From NCBI RefSeq assembly GCF_000699445.3, contig NC_067196.1, forward strand, positions 92,103,364-92,167,363: a stretch of DNA of 64,000 nt, read 5' to 3'. Position 1 is the stretch's first letter, and each line of letters opens with the position of its first letter. Below, one piece after another: positions 21,391 to 34,377 of this stretch. The notes under the pieces were generated by a model, which was not told the origin of the DNA, did not search any database, and saw only the letters and a program-made list of their open reading frames with translations. The position numbers were made by a program, and so were the translations under genes. The stretch is from Schistosoma haematobium (Eukaryota; Platyhelminthes; Trematoda; Strigeidida; Schistosomatidae).

Positions 21391-21685
21391 TGTGATCAGA
21401 GTCATCTGATCGACTGATTTACCAATGTGTTACACAAACAAATAAATTGCCAAGTTCTCTTTGTAGACAAACAGTCCACGGCTCACGTCATGTGTACTTG
21501 AAGTCGATTGTTTCATGAGTAATTATAGATAATATTGCGTCAATCCGAATATATATCCACAAGTATCAGATCTAATTAGAAGCTTGAAGATTTATTGTTT
21601 CAATATGAAAATAAACGTGTAGCATACCCTCGACAAATAAGCGTCTGACATTCATCTTGAAAGATGCATTCTTGTTTCATTTACA

Positions 21686-21860
21686 TAATCCTCTTACTTA
21701 CTTATTTACGTACACCTGTTACTCCTCGTGGAGAGCACAGGTCGCTCACCAGCACACTCCATCTAACCCTGTCGTCAGCAATCCTTTCCACTTCTTTCCA
21801 GTTGTTATTCATCCTTTTCATATGTGCTTATATTTCACAACGCGATGTGTTCTTTTGTAT
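21686..21860 (-). mobile_element. RTE 3' end inside array unit (representative)
   Basis: The minus strand codes for [20 protein letters not shown] and [10 protein letters not shown], the conserved C-terminus of the SR2-like RTE protein, then a CTTA-rich tail. The same segment occurs in every unit at +295 to +470 from the unit start. The flanking deleted RTE at 34.8-36.9 kb is in the same orientation and joins this segment in the last unit. Confidence 0.85.
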
Positions 21861-22473
21861 CCAGCGTGGGACCTGAAGAAGATTTAAGGATCCCGCTAGC
21901 AGGTTTGATAGGTCTAGCATTGAATCTCAGGTTACCAGATAGGGCACTGTCATCGACGTGTGCTGGTTTGAGACGATCAATGCTGACGATCTCGACGCGT
22001 CCATATCGATCAACCTTGAAGGTCTTTTCGTGACGAGCGATCACGTGGAAAGGGCCTTCGTAAGGTTGTTGCCAAGTTTTGCGTACCGAATCTACTCGTA
22101 TGAAAACATGTGAACAGGTAGATAACTCTCGAGGGAGAGCGACCTGTCGATGTTGTATTCGAGTTGACACCGGAGAGAGCGTTCGCATAAATGCAGACAG
22201 TCGATGGACGTAGTCTGATTTACCGAAATTAGGTCTGCTCCGTGGTGTGAAGAATTCTCCGGGCAGACGCAATGTCGTGCCGAATACCAGTTCAGCGGCG
22301 GAACATTGTATATCTGCCTTCAAGCTCGTTGTGATCCCCAAAAGAACGAGCGGTAAGGTTTCGTGCCAGTTGCCGTTTTCGTGTGCTCGTATAGCACTTT
22401 TAAGTTGGCAGTGAAACCGTTTACTTAACCATTTGGTGCTGGGTGGTAGACAGATATGCTTATGCGTATGCAT
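21835..22473 (-). pseudogene. Integrase C-terminal fragment, unit 1
   Basis: A 212-codon frame. Residues from about 15 on (KRFHCQLKSAIRAH ... QCSAAELVFG ... EGPFHVIARHEKTFKV ... DRLKPAH) match the part of Ty3/Gypsy integrase after the catalytic glutamate, including the GPF module. The zinc finger, both catalytic aspartates and the glutamate are missing. The first roughly 14 residues come from a frame-shifted read at the deletion edge and the last few from the RTE 3' end, so the frame is a three-part chimera. It resembles the 3.4-kb Gypsy integrase but is clearly another family. No catalytic function is expected. Confidence 0.9.
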
Positions 22474-23686
22474 TCCGTACCAAGCAGCCGGGTCAGCGAG
22501 GAGAATATAGCGTGGAATTCATCGTCACGCGAATGAAAAGTAACAAGGATTCGGTACACGTACATGTGAGTCTATTATATTAATACTATTCTTATCGTTA
22601 TCCGTCATGTCGCGTATATTATATATTAAAAAATATGAAAATATACGACAGACGTGGATAGATAAATCATAGACTCACCGAATTGGCTTCTTTGGAAGAT
22701 TTGACCAGATGTTGAGGCGTGTTCCAAAATACGGCTTACCAATTGTAGCGTGGTGTCGAGTCGTGATTGACTATGAACACCGCGACCAAGAAACACGTGC
22801 CAAACAAATCAGAAGGCGAGGGTTGGACGTAACCAAATAGATCCATAAAATCCCCGAGAAGCCAAATATCAGAAGACAGTTAATGGACCAAGTCGAGGTG
22901 TATATTTGCTGTTGAAATCAGCACAAACATACTAGATTTGACGAGTAATAGATAGATTATTGTGGATAAATCAGGTCACAGTCTCATTCCACTTGTGGAC
23001 AGACGAATACAGAGATTCATCTTCGTCGACATGCTTTAAGGAAACATGATGAGAAGTCTGTTTATAAAAATAGGTACATCTGTGTGCATTGCAAAGCCAT
23101 TTCTGTGAACATCACATTCATTTAAACATTTACTCATTACACAGTCATTCTTATATATTATCATATTAAACTATTCTTTCAAATAATGAGATTGTTAAGA
23201 CGATATATATAAGGCTATTCAATTCTCATCTTTAACAAATATTGTGATCAGAGTCATCTGATCGACTGATTTACCAATGTGTTACACAAACAAATAAATT
23301 GCCAAGTTCTCTTTGTAGACAAACAGTCCACGGCTCACGTCATGTGTACTTGAAGTCGATTGTTTCATGAGTAATTATAGATAATATTGCGTCAATCCGA
23401 ATATATATCCACAAGTATCAGATCTAATTAGAAGCTTGAAGATTTATTGTTTCAATATGAAAATAAACGTGTAGCATACCCTCGACAAATAAGCGTCTGA
23501 CATTCATCTTGAAAGATGCATTCTTGTTTCATTTACATAATCCTCTTACTTACTTATTTACGTACACCTGTTACTCCTCGTGGAGAGCACAGGTCGCTCA
23601 CCAGCACACTCCATCTAACCCTGTCGTCAGCAATCCTTTCCACTTCTTTCCAGTTGTTATTCATCCTTTTCATATGTGCTTATATT

Positions 23687-24193
23687 TCACAACGCGATGT
23701 GTTCTTTTGTATCCAGCGTGGGACCTGAAGAAGATTTAAGGATCCCGCTAGCAGGTTTGATAGGTCTAGCATTGAATCTCAGGTTACCAGATAGGGCACT
23801 GTCATCGACGTGTGCTGGTTTGAGACGATCAATGCTGACGATCTCGACGCGTCCATATCGATCAACCTTGAAGGTCTTTTCGTGACGAGCGATCACGTGG
23901 AAAGGGCCTTCGTAAGGTTGTTGCCAAGTTTTGCGTACCGAATCTACTCGTATGAAAACATGTGAACAGGTAGATAACTCTCGAGGGAGAGCGACCTGTC
24001 GATGTTGTATTCGAGTTGACACCGGAGAGAGCGTTCGCATAAATGCAGACAGTCGATGGACGTAGTCTGATTTACCGAAATTAGGTCTGCTCCGTGGTGT
24101 GAAGAATTCTCCGGGCAGACGCAATGTCGTGCCGAATACCAGTTCAGCGGCGGAACATTGTATATCTGCCTTCAAGCTCGTTGTGATCCCCAA
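23687..24193 (-). pseudogene. Integrase fragment, unit 2 (frameshifted)
   Basis: Same frame as unit 1, but one A is missing in the CCCCAAAA run near 24,186, so the open frame is only 168 codons. Confidence 0.9.
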
Positions 24194-24429
24194 AGAACGA
24201 GCGGTAAGGTTTCGTGCCAGTTGCCGTTTTCGTGTGCTCGTATAGCACTTTTAAGTTGGCAGTGAAACCGTTTACTTAACCATTTGGTGCTGGGTGGTAG
24301 ACAGATATGCTTATGCGTATGCATTCCGTACCAAGCAGCCGGGTCAGCGAGGAGAATATAGCGTGGAATTCATCGTCACGCGAATGAAAAGTAACAAGGA
24401 TTCGGTACACGTACATGTGAGTCTATTAT

Positions 24430-24592
24430 ATTAATACTATTCTTATCGTTATCCGTCATGTCGCGTATATTATATATTAAAAAATATGAAAATATACGAC
24501 AGACGTGGATAGATAAATCATAGACTCACCGAATTGGCTTCTTTGGAAGATTTGACCAGATGTTGAGGCGTGTTCCAAAATACGGCTTACCA
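24430..24592 (-). other. Primer-binding site and leader/gag start of array element (representative)
   Basis: On the minus strand TGGTAAGCC (24,592-24,584) follows the LTR directly and is a plausible primer-binding site, similar to TGGTGAGCC of the 3.4-kb element. About 130 bp on, a methionine near 24,458 opens a short frame (MTDNDKNSINIIDSH) that looks like the beginning of gag but stops within about 30 codons, before the integrase fragment. Confidence 0.55.
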
Positions 24593-25006
24593 ATTGTAGC
24601 GTGGTGTCGAGTCGTGATTGACTATGAACACCGCGACCAAGAAACACGTGCCAAACAAATCAGAAGGCGAGGGTTGGACGTAACCAAATAGATCCATAAA
24701 ATCCCCGAGAAGCCAAATATCAGAAGACAGTTAATGGACCAAGTCGAGGTGTATATTTGCTGGCGATCTCGTGGCATCGAAAGGATACCGAGATCGTGCC
24801 AGGATACAAACTTGGTTACAGAAGGTAACCGAATTCACGCGAAGTTACAATCGAAGTGTAAGTAAAAGAATGGAAGCAAAATAAAGCTGTCATTAGCACA
24901 GTCAAACAAAAGCACATTAAAACAAGCACTGGTACAGTTGGTTATAATAATAATAATTGCTTTTATTAAACCAGTCGTGTTCTCGTGATAAATGTGAGTC
25001 ACTACA
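24593..25006 (-). repeat. LTR of the array element (representative, unit 2)
   Basis: On the minus strand it starts TGTAGTGACTCAC at 25,006 and ends GCTACAAT before the primer site. It holds AATAAA at about 24,963-24,968, an (ATT)-rich stretch, and a hairpin near 24,765-24,797 (CGATCTCG ... CGAGATCG enclosing GGTATC ... GATGCC). The family is confirmed by the diverged plus-strand copy at 57,026-57,371. The same LTR lies at +1,350 to +1,763 of units 2-7. Confidence 0.8.
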
Positions 25007-25541
25007 ACACAGTCATTCTTATATATTATTCTTTCAAATTATGAGATTGTTAAGACGATATATATAAGGCTATTCAATTCTCATCTTTAACAAATATTGT
25101 GATCAGAGTCATCTGATCGACTGATTTACCAATGTGTTACACAAACAAATAAATTGCCAAGTTCTCTTTGTAGACAAACAGTCCACGGCTCACGTCATGT
25201 GTACTTGAAGTCGATTGTTTCATGAGTAATTATAGATAATATTGCGTCAATCCGAATATATATCCACAAGTATCAGATCTAATTAGAAGCTTGAAGATTT
25301 ATTGTTTCAATATGAAAATAAACGTGTAGCATACCCTCGACAAATAAGCGTCTGACATTCATCTTGAAAGATGCATTCTTGTTTCATTTACATAATCCTC
25401 TTACTTACTTATTTACGTACACCTGTTACTCCTCGTGGAGAGCACAGGTCGCTCACCAGCACACTCCATCTAACCCTGTCGTCAGCAATCCTTTCCACTT
25501 CTTTCCAGTTGTTATTCATCCTTTTCATATGTGCTTATATT

Positions 25542-26180
25542 TCACAACGCGATGTGTTCTTTTGTATCCAGCGTGGGACCTGAAGAAGATTTAAGGATCC
25601 CGCTAGCAGGTTTGATAGGTCTAGCATTGAATCTCAGGTTACCAGATAGGGCACTGTCATCGACGTGTGCTGGTTTGAGACGATCAATGCTGACGATCTC
25701 GACGCGTCCATATCGATCAACCTTGAAGGTCTTTTCGTGACGAGCGATCACGTGGAAAGGGCCTTCGTAAGGTTGTTGCCAAGTTTTGCGTACCGAATCT
25801 ACTCGTATGAAAACATGTGAACAGGTAGATAACTCTCGAGGGAGAGCGACCTGTCGATGTTGTATTCGAGTTGACACCGGAGAGAGCGTTCGCATAAATG
25901 CAGACAGTCGATGGACGTAGTCTGATTTACCGAAATTAGGTCTGCTCCGTGGTGTGAAGAATTCTCCGGGCAGACGCAATGTCGTGCCGAATACCAGTTC
26001 AGCGGCGGAACATTGTATATCTGCCTTCAAGCTCGTTGTGATCCCCAAAAGAACGAGCGGTAAGGTTTCGTGCCAGTTGCCGTTTTCGTGTGCTCGTATA
26101 GCACTTTTAAGTTGGCAGTGAAACCGTTTACTTAACCATTTGGTGCTGGGTGGTAGACAGATATGCTTATGCGTATGCAT
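25542..26180 (-). pseudogene. Integrase fragment, unit 3
   Basis: 212 codons, translation identical to unit 1 as read. Confidence 0.9.
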
Positions 26181-27397
26181 TCCGTACCAAGCAGCCGGGT
26201 CAGCGAGGAGAATATAGCGTGGAATTCATCGTCACGCGAATGAAAAGTAACAAGGATTCGGTACACGTACATGTGAGTCTATTATATTAATACTATTCTT
26301 ATCGTTATCCGTCATGTCGCGTATATTATATATTAAAAAATATGAAAATATACGACAGACGTGGATAGATAAATCATAGACTCACCGAATTGGCTTCTTT
26401 GGAAGATTTGACCAGATGTTGAGGCGTGTTCCAAAATACGGCTTACCAATTGTAGCGTGGTGTCGAGTCGTGATTGACTATGAACACCGCGACCAAGAAA
26501 CACGTGCCAAACAAATCAGAAGGCGAGGGTTGGACGTAACCAAATAGATCCATAAAATCCCCGAGAAGCCAAATATCAGAAGACAGTTAATGGACCAAGT
26601 CGAGGTGTATATTTGCTGGCGATCTCGTGGCATCGAAAGGATACCGAGATCGTGCCAGGATACAAACTTGGTTACAGAAGGTAACCGAATTCACGCGAAG
26701 TTACAATCGAAGTGTAAGTAAAAGAATGGAAGCAAAATAAAGCTGTCATTAGCACAGTCAAACAAAAGCACATTAAAACAAGCACTGGTACAGTTGGTTA
26801 TAATAATAATAATTGCTTTTATTAAACCAGTCGTGTTCTCGTGATAAATGTGAGTCACTACAACACAGTCATTCTTATATATTATTCTTTCAAATTATGA
26901 GATTGTTAAGACGATATATATAAGGCTATTCAATTCTCATCTTTAACAAATATTGTGATCAGAGTCATCTGATCGACTGATTTACCAATGTGTTACACAA
27001 ACAAATAAATTGCCAAGTTCTCTTTGTAGACAAACAGTCCACGGCTCACGTCATGTGTACTTGAAGTCGATTGTTTCATGAGTAATTATAGATAATATTG
27101 CGTCAATCCGAATATATATCCACAAGTATCAGATCTAATTAGAAGCTTGAAGATTTATTGTTTCAATATGAAAATAAACGTGTAGCATACCCTCGACAAA
27201 TAAGCGTCTGACATTCATCTTGAAAGATGCATTCTTGTTTCATTTACATAATCCTCTTACTTACTTATTTACGTACACCTGTTACTCCTCGTGGAGAGCA
27301 CAGGTCGCTCACCAGCACACTCCATCTAACCCTGTCGTCAGCAATCCTTTCCACTTCTTTCCAGTTGTTATTCATCCTTTTCATATGTGCTTATATT

Positions 27398-28036
27398 TCA
27401 CAACGCGATGTGTTCTTTTGTATCCAGCGTGGGACCTGAAGAAGATTTAAGGATCCCGCTAGCAGGTTTGATAGGTCTAGCATTGAATCTCAGGTTACCA
27501 GATAGGGCACTGTCATCGACGTGTGCTGGTTTGAGACGATCAATGCTGACGATCTCGACGCGTCCATATCGATCAACCTTGAAGGTCTTTTCGTGACGAG
27601 CGATCACGTGGAAAGGGCCTTCGTAAGGTTGTTGCCAAGTTTTGCGTACCGAATCTACTCGTATGAAAACATGTGAACAGGTAGATAACTCTCGAGGGAG
27701 AGCGACCTGTCGATGTTGTATTCGAGTTGACACCGGAGAGAGCGTTCGCATAAATGCAGACAGTCGATGGACGTAGTCTGATTTACCGAAATTAGGTCTG
27801 CTCCGTGGTGTGAAGAATTCTCCGGGCAGACGCAATGTCGTGCCGAATACCAGTTCAGCGGCGGAACATTGTATATCTGCCTTCAAGCTCGTTGTGATCC
27901 CCAAAAGAACGAGCGGTAAGGTTTCGTGCCAGTTGCCGTTTTCGTGTGCTCGTATAGCACTTTTAAGTTGGCAGTGAAACCGTTTACTTAACCATTTGGT
28001 GCTGGGTGGTAGACAGATATGCTTATGCGTATGCAT
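27398..28036 (-). pseudogene. Integrase fragment, unit 4
   Basis: 212 codons, translation identical to unit 1 as read. Confidence 0.9.
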
Positions 28037-29253
28037 TCCGTACCAAGCAGCCGGGTCAGCGAGGAGAATATAGCGTGGAATTCATCGTCACGCGAATGAA
28101 AAGTAACAAGGATTCGGTACACGTACATGTGAGTCTATTATATTAATACTATTCTTATCGTTATCCGTCATGTCGCGTATATTATATATTAAAAAATATG
28201 AAAATATACGACAGACGTGGATAGATAAATCATAGACTCACCGAATTGGCTTCTTTGGAAGATTTGACCAGATGTTGAGGCGTGTTCCAAAATACGGCTT
28301 ACCAATTGTAGCGTGGTGTCGAGTCGTGATTGACTATGAACACCGCGACCAAGAAACACGTGCCAAACAAATCAGAAGGCGAGGGTTGGACGTAACCAAA
28401 TAGATCCATAAAATCCCCGAGAAGCCAAATATCAGAAGACAGTTAATGGACCAAGTCGAGGTGTATATTTGCTGGCGATCTCGTGGCATCGAAAGGATAC
28501 CGAGATCGGGCCATGATACAAACTTGGTTACAGAAGGTAACCGAATTCACGCGAAGTTACAATCGAAGTGTAAGTAAAAGAATGGAAGCAAAATAAAGCT
28601 GTCATTAGCACAGTCAAACAAAAGCACATTAAAACAAGCACTGGTACAGTTGGTTATAATAATAATAATTGCTTTTATTAAACCAGTCGTGTTCTCGTGA
28701 TAAATGTGAGTCACTACAACACAGTCATTCTTATATATTATTCTTTCAAATTATGAGATTGTTAAGACGATATATATAAGGCTATTCAATTCTCATCTTT
28801 AACAAATATTGTGATCAGAGTCATCTGATCGACTGATTTACCAATGTGTTACACAAACAAATAAATTGCCAAGTTCTCTTTGTAGACAAACAGTCCACGG
28901 CTCACGTCATGTGTACTTGAAGTCGATTGTTTCATGAGTAATTATAGATAATATTGCGTCAATCCGAATATATATCCACAAGTATCAGATCTAATTAGAA
29001 GCTTGAAGATTTATTGTTTCAATATGAAAATAAACGTGTAGCATACCCTCGACAAATAAGCGTCTGACATTCATCTTGAAAGATGCATTCTTGTTTCATT
29101 TACATAATCCTCTTACTTACTTATTTACGTACACCTGTTACTCCTCGTGGAGAGCACAGGTCGCTCACCAGCACACTCCATCTAACCCTGTCGTCAGCAA
29201 TCCTTTCCACTTCTTTCCAGTTGTTATTCATCCTTTTCATATGTGCTTATATT

Positions 29254-29892
29254 TCACAACGCGATGTGTTCTTTTGTATCCAGCGTGGGACCTGAAGAAG
29301 ATTTAAGGATCCCGCTAGCAGGTTTGATAGGTCTAGCATTGAATCTCAGGTTACCAGATAGGGCACTGTCATCGACGTGTGCTGGTTTGAGACGATCAAT
29401 GCTGACGATCTCGACGCGTCCATATCGATCAACCTTGAAGGTCTTTTCGTGACGAGCGATCACGTGGAAAGGGCCTTCGTAAGGTTGTTGCCAAGTTTTG
29501 CGTACCGAATCTACTCGTATGAAAACATGTGAACAGGTAGATAACTCTCGAGGGAGAGCGACCTGTCGATGTTGTATTCGAGTTGACACCGGAGAGAGCG
29601 TTCGCATAAATGCAGACAGTCGATGGACGTAGTCTGATTTACCGAAATTAGGTCTGCTCCGTGGTGTGAAGAATTCTCCGGGCAGACGCAATGTCGTGCC
29701 GAATACCAGTTCAGCGGCGGAACATTGTATATCTGCCTTCAAGCTCGTTGTGATCCCCAAAAGAACGAGCGGTAAGGTTTCGTGCCAGTTGCCGTTTTCG
29801 TGTGCTCGTATAGCACTTTTAAGTTGGCAGTGAAACCGTTTACTTAACCATTTGGTGCTGGGTGGTAGACAGATATGCTTATGCGTATGCAT
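29254..29892 (-). pseudogene. Integrase fragment, unit 5
   Basis: 212 codons, translation identical to unit 1 as read. Confidence 0.9.
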
Positions 29893-31109
29893 TCCGTACC
29901 AAGCAGCCGGGTCAGCGAGGAGAATATAGCGTGGAATTCATCGTCACGCGAATGAAAAGTAACAAGGATTCGGTACACGTACATGTGAGTCTATTATATT
30001 AATACTATTCTTATCGTTATCCGTCATGTCGCGTATATTATATATTAAAAAATATGAAAATATACGACAGACGTGGATAGATAAATCATAGACTCACCGA
30101 ATTGGCTTCTTTGGAAGATTTGACCAGATGTTGAGGCGTGTTCCAAAATACGGCTTACCAATTGTAGCGTGGTGTCGAGTCGTGATTGACTATGAACACC
30201 GCGACCAAGAAACACGTGCCAAACAAATCAGAAGGCGAGGGTTGGACGTAACCAAATAGATCCATAAAATCCCCGAGAAGCCAAATATCAGAAGACAGTT
30301 AATGGACCAAGTCGAGGTGTATATTTGCTGGCGATCTCGTGGCATCGAAAGGATACCGAGATCGTGCCAGGATACAAACTTGGTTACAGAAGGTAACCGA
30401 ATTCACGCGAAGTTACAATCGAAGTGTAAGTAAAAGAATGGAAGCAAAATAAAGCTGTCATTAGCACAGTCAAACAAAAGCACATTAAAACAAGCACTGG
30501 TACAGTTGGTTATAATAATAATAATTGCTTTTATTAAACCAGTCGTGTTCTCGTGATAAATGTGAGTCACTACAACACAGTCATTCTTATATATTATTCT
30601 TTCAAATTATGAGATTGTTAAGACGATATATATAAGGCTATTCAATTCTCATCTTTAACAAATATTGTGATCAGAGTCATCTGATCGACTGATTTACCAA
30701 TGTGTTACACAAACAAATAAATTGCCAAGTTCTCTTTGTAGACAAACAGTCCACGGCTCACGTCATGTGTACTTGAAGTCGATTGTTTCATGAGTAATTA
30801 TAGATAATATTGCGTCAATCCGAATATATATCCACAAGTATCAGATCTAATTAGAAGCTTGAAGATTTATTGTTTCAATATGAAAATAAACGTGTAGCAT
30901 ACCCTCGACAAATAAGCGTCTGACATTCATCTTGAAAGATGCATTCTTGTTTCATTTACATAATCCTCTTACTTACTTATTTACGTACACCTGTTACTCC
31001 TCGTGGAGAGCACAGGTCGCTCACCAGCACACTCCATCTAACCCTGTCGTCAGCAATCCTTTCCACTTCTTTCCAGTTGTTATTCATCCTTTTCATATGT
31101 GCTTATATT

Positions 31110-31748
31110 TCACAACGCGATGTGTTCTTTTGTATCCAGCGTGGGACCTGAAGAAGATTTAAGGATCCCGCTAGCAGGTTTGATAGGTCTAGCATTGAAT
31201 CTCAGGTTACCAGATAGGGCACTGTCATCGACGTGTGCTGGTTTGAGACGATCAATGCTGACGATCTCGACGCGTCCATATCGATCAACCTTGAAGGTCT
31301 TTTCGTGACGAGCGATCACGTGGAAAGGGCCTTCGTAAGGTTGTTGCCAAGTTTTGCGTACCGAATCTACTCGTATGAAAACATGTGAACAGGTAGATAA
31401 CTCTCGAGGGAGAGCGACCTGTCGATGTTGTATTCGAGTTGACACCGGAGAGAGCGTTCGCATAAATGCAGACAGTCGATGGACGTAGTCTGATTTACCG
31501 AAATTAGGTCTGCTCCGTGGTGTGAAGAATTCTCCGGGCAGACGCAATGTCGTGCCGAATACCAGTTCAGCGGCGGAACATTGTATATCTGCCTTCAAGC
31601 TCGTTGTGATCCCCAAAAGAACGAGCGGTAAGGTTTCGTGCCAGTTGCCGTTTTCGTGTGCTCGTATAGCACTTTTAAGTTGGCAGTGAAACCGTTTACT
31701 TAACCATTTGGTGCTGGGTGGTAGACAGATATGCTTATGCGTATGCAT
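31110..31748 (-). pseudogene. Integrase fragment, unit 6
   Basis: 212 codons, translation identical to unit 1 as read. Confidence 0.9.
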
Positions 31749-32965
31749 TCCGTACCAAGCAGCCGGGTCAGCGAGGAGAATATAGCGTGGAATTCATCGT
31801 CACGCGAATGAAAAGTAACAAGGATTCGGTACACGTACATGTGAGTCTATTATATTAATACTATTCTTATCGTTATCCGTCATGTCGCGTATATTATATA
31901 TTAAAAAATATGAAAATATACGACAGACGTGGATAGATAAATCATAGACTCACCGAATTGGCTTCTTTGGAAGATTTGACCAGATGTTGAGGCGTGTTCC
32001 AAAATACGGCTTACCAATTGTAGCGTGGTGTCGAGTCGTGATTGACTATGAACACCGCGACCAAGAAACACGTGCCAAACAAATCAGAAGGCGAGGGTTG
32101 GACGTAACCAAATAGATCCATAAAATCCCCGAGAAGCCAAATATCAGAAGACAGTTAATGGACCAAGTCGAGGTGTATATTTGCTGGCGATCTCGTGGCA
32201 TCGAAAGGATACCGAGATCGTGCCAGGATACAAACTTGGTTACAGAAGGTAACCGAATTCACGCGAAGTTACAATCGAAGTGTAAGTAAAAGAATGGAAG
32301 CAAAATAAAGCTGTCATTAGCACAGTCAAACAAAAGCACATTAAAACAAGCACTGGTACAGTTGGTTATAATAATAATAATTGCTTTTATTAAACCAGTC
32401 GTGTTCTCGTGATAAATGTGAGTCACTACAACACAGTCATTCTTATATATTATTCTTTCAAATTATGAGATTGTTAAGACGATATATATAAGGCTATTCA
32501 ATTCTCATCTTTAACAAATATTGTGATCAGAGTCATCTGATCGACTGATTTACCAATGTGTTACACAAACAAATAAATTGCCAAGTTCTCTTTGTAGACA
32601 AACAGTCCACGGCTCACGTCATGTGTACTTGAAGTCGATTGTTTCATGAGTAATTATAGATAATATTGCGTCAATCCGAATATATATCCACAAGTATCAG
32701 ATCTAATTAGAAGCTTGAAGATTTATTGTTTCAATATGAAAATAAACGTGTAGCATACCCTCGACAAATAAGCGTCTGACATTCATCTTGAAAGATGCAT
32801 TCTTGTTTCATTTACATAATCCTCTTACTTACTTATTTACGTACACCTGTTACTCCTCGTGGAGAGCACAGGTCGCTCACCAGCACACTCCATCTAACCC
32901 TGTCGTCAGCAATCCTTTCCACTTCTTTCCAGTTGTTATTCATCCTTTTCATATGTGCTTATATT

Positions 32966-33604
32966 TCACAACGCGATGTGTTCTTTTGTATCCAGCGTGG
33001 GACCTGAAGAAGATTTAAGGATCCCGCTAGCAGGTTTGATAGGTCTAGCATTGAATCTCAGGTTACCAGATAGGGCACTGTCATCGACGTGTGCTGGTTT
33101 GAGACGATCAATGCTGACGATCTCGACGCGTCCATATCGATCAACCTTGAAGGTCTTTTCGTGACGAGCGATCACGTGGAAAGGGCCTTCGTAAGGTTGT
33201 TGCCAAGTTTTGCGTACCGAATCTACTCGTATGAAAACATGTGAACAGGTAGATAACTCTCGAGGGAGAGCGACCTGTCGATGTTGTATTCGAGTTGACA
33301 CCGGAGAGAGCGTTCGCATAAATGCAGACAGTCGATGGACGTAGTCTGATTTACCGAAATTAGGTCTGCTCCGTGGTGTGAAGAATTCTCCGGGCAGACG
33401 CAATGTCGTGCCGAATACCAGTTCAGCGGCGGAACATTGTATATCTGCCTTCAAGCTCGTTGTGATCCCCAAAAGAACGAGCGGTAAGGTTTCGTGCCAG
33501 TTGCCGTTTTCGTGTGCTCGTATAGCACTTTTAAGTTGGCAGTGAAACCGTTTACTTAACCATTTGGTGCTGGGTGGTAGACAGATATGCTTATGCGTAT
33601 GCAT
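32966..33604 (-). pseudogene. Integrase fragment, unit 7
   Basis: 212 codons, translation identical to unit 1 as read. Confidence 0.9.
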
Positions 33605-34377
33605 TCCGTACCAAGCAGCCGGGTCAGCGAGGAGAATATAGCGTGGAATTCATCGTCACGCGAATGAAAAGTAACAAGGATTCGGTACACGTACATGTGA
33701 GTCTATTATATTAATACTATTCTTATCGTTATCCGTCATGTCGCGTATATTATATATTAAAAAATATGAAAATATACGACAGACGTGGATAGATAAATCA
33801 TAGACTCACCGAATTGGCTTCTTTGGAAGATTTGACCAGATGTTGAGGCGTGTTCCAAAATACGGCTTACCAATTGTAGCGTGGTGTCGAGTCGTGATTG
33901 ACTATGAACACCGCGACCAAGAAACACGTGCCAAACAAATCAGAAGGCGAGGGTTGGACGTAACCAAATAGATCCATAAAATCCCCGAGAAGCCAAATAT
34001 CAGAAGACAGTTAATGGACCAAGTCGAGGTGTATATTTGCTGGCGATCTCGTGGCATCGAAAGGATACCGAGATCGTGCCAGGATACAAACTTGGTTACA
34101 GAAGGTAACCGAATTCACGCGAAGTTACAATCGAAGTGTAAGTAAAAGAATGGAAGCAAAATAAAGCTGTCATTAGCACAGTCAAACAAAAGCACATTAA
34201 AACAAGCACTGGTACAGTTGGTTATAATAATAATAATTGCTTTTATTAAACCAGTCGTGTTCTCGTGATAAATGTGAGTCACTACAACACAGTCATTCTT
34301 ATATATTATTCTTTCAAATTATGAGATTGTTAAGACGATATATATAAGGCTATTCAATTCTCATCTTTAACAAATAT

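Larger units (their letters stand above)
21391..23242 (-). repeat. Array unit 1 (variant)
   Basis: It carries the shared LTR inner part (22,742-22,901) but has unrelated sequence at 22,902-23,138 where other units have the LTR U3 part. The shared spacer resumes at CACAGTCATTC with a small insertion. Confidence 0.9.

Noticed and set aside
21657..22033. Plus-strand ORFs repeated in each array unit (76, 70 and 69 codons)
   Set aside because: They are antisense shadows of the integrase and RTE coding segments, and their conservation only reflects the identity of the units.
21835..22473. Functional domesticated integrase in the array
   Set aside because: The zinc finger and the whole catalytic triad are absent, and the frame ends are built from deletion and fusion junctions.
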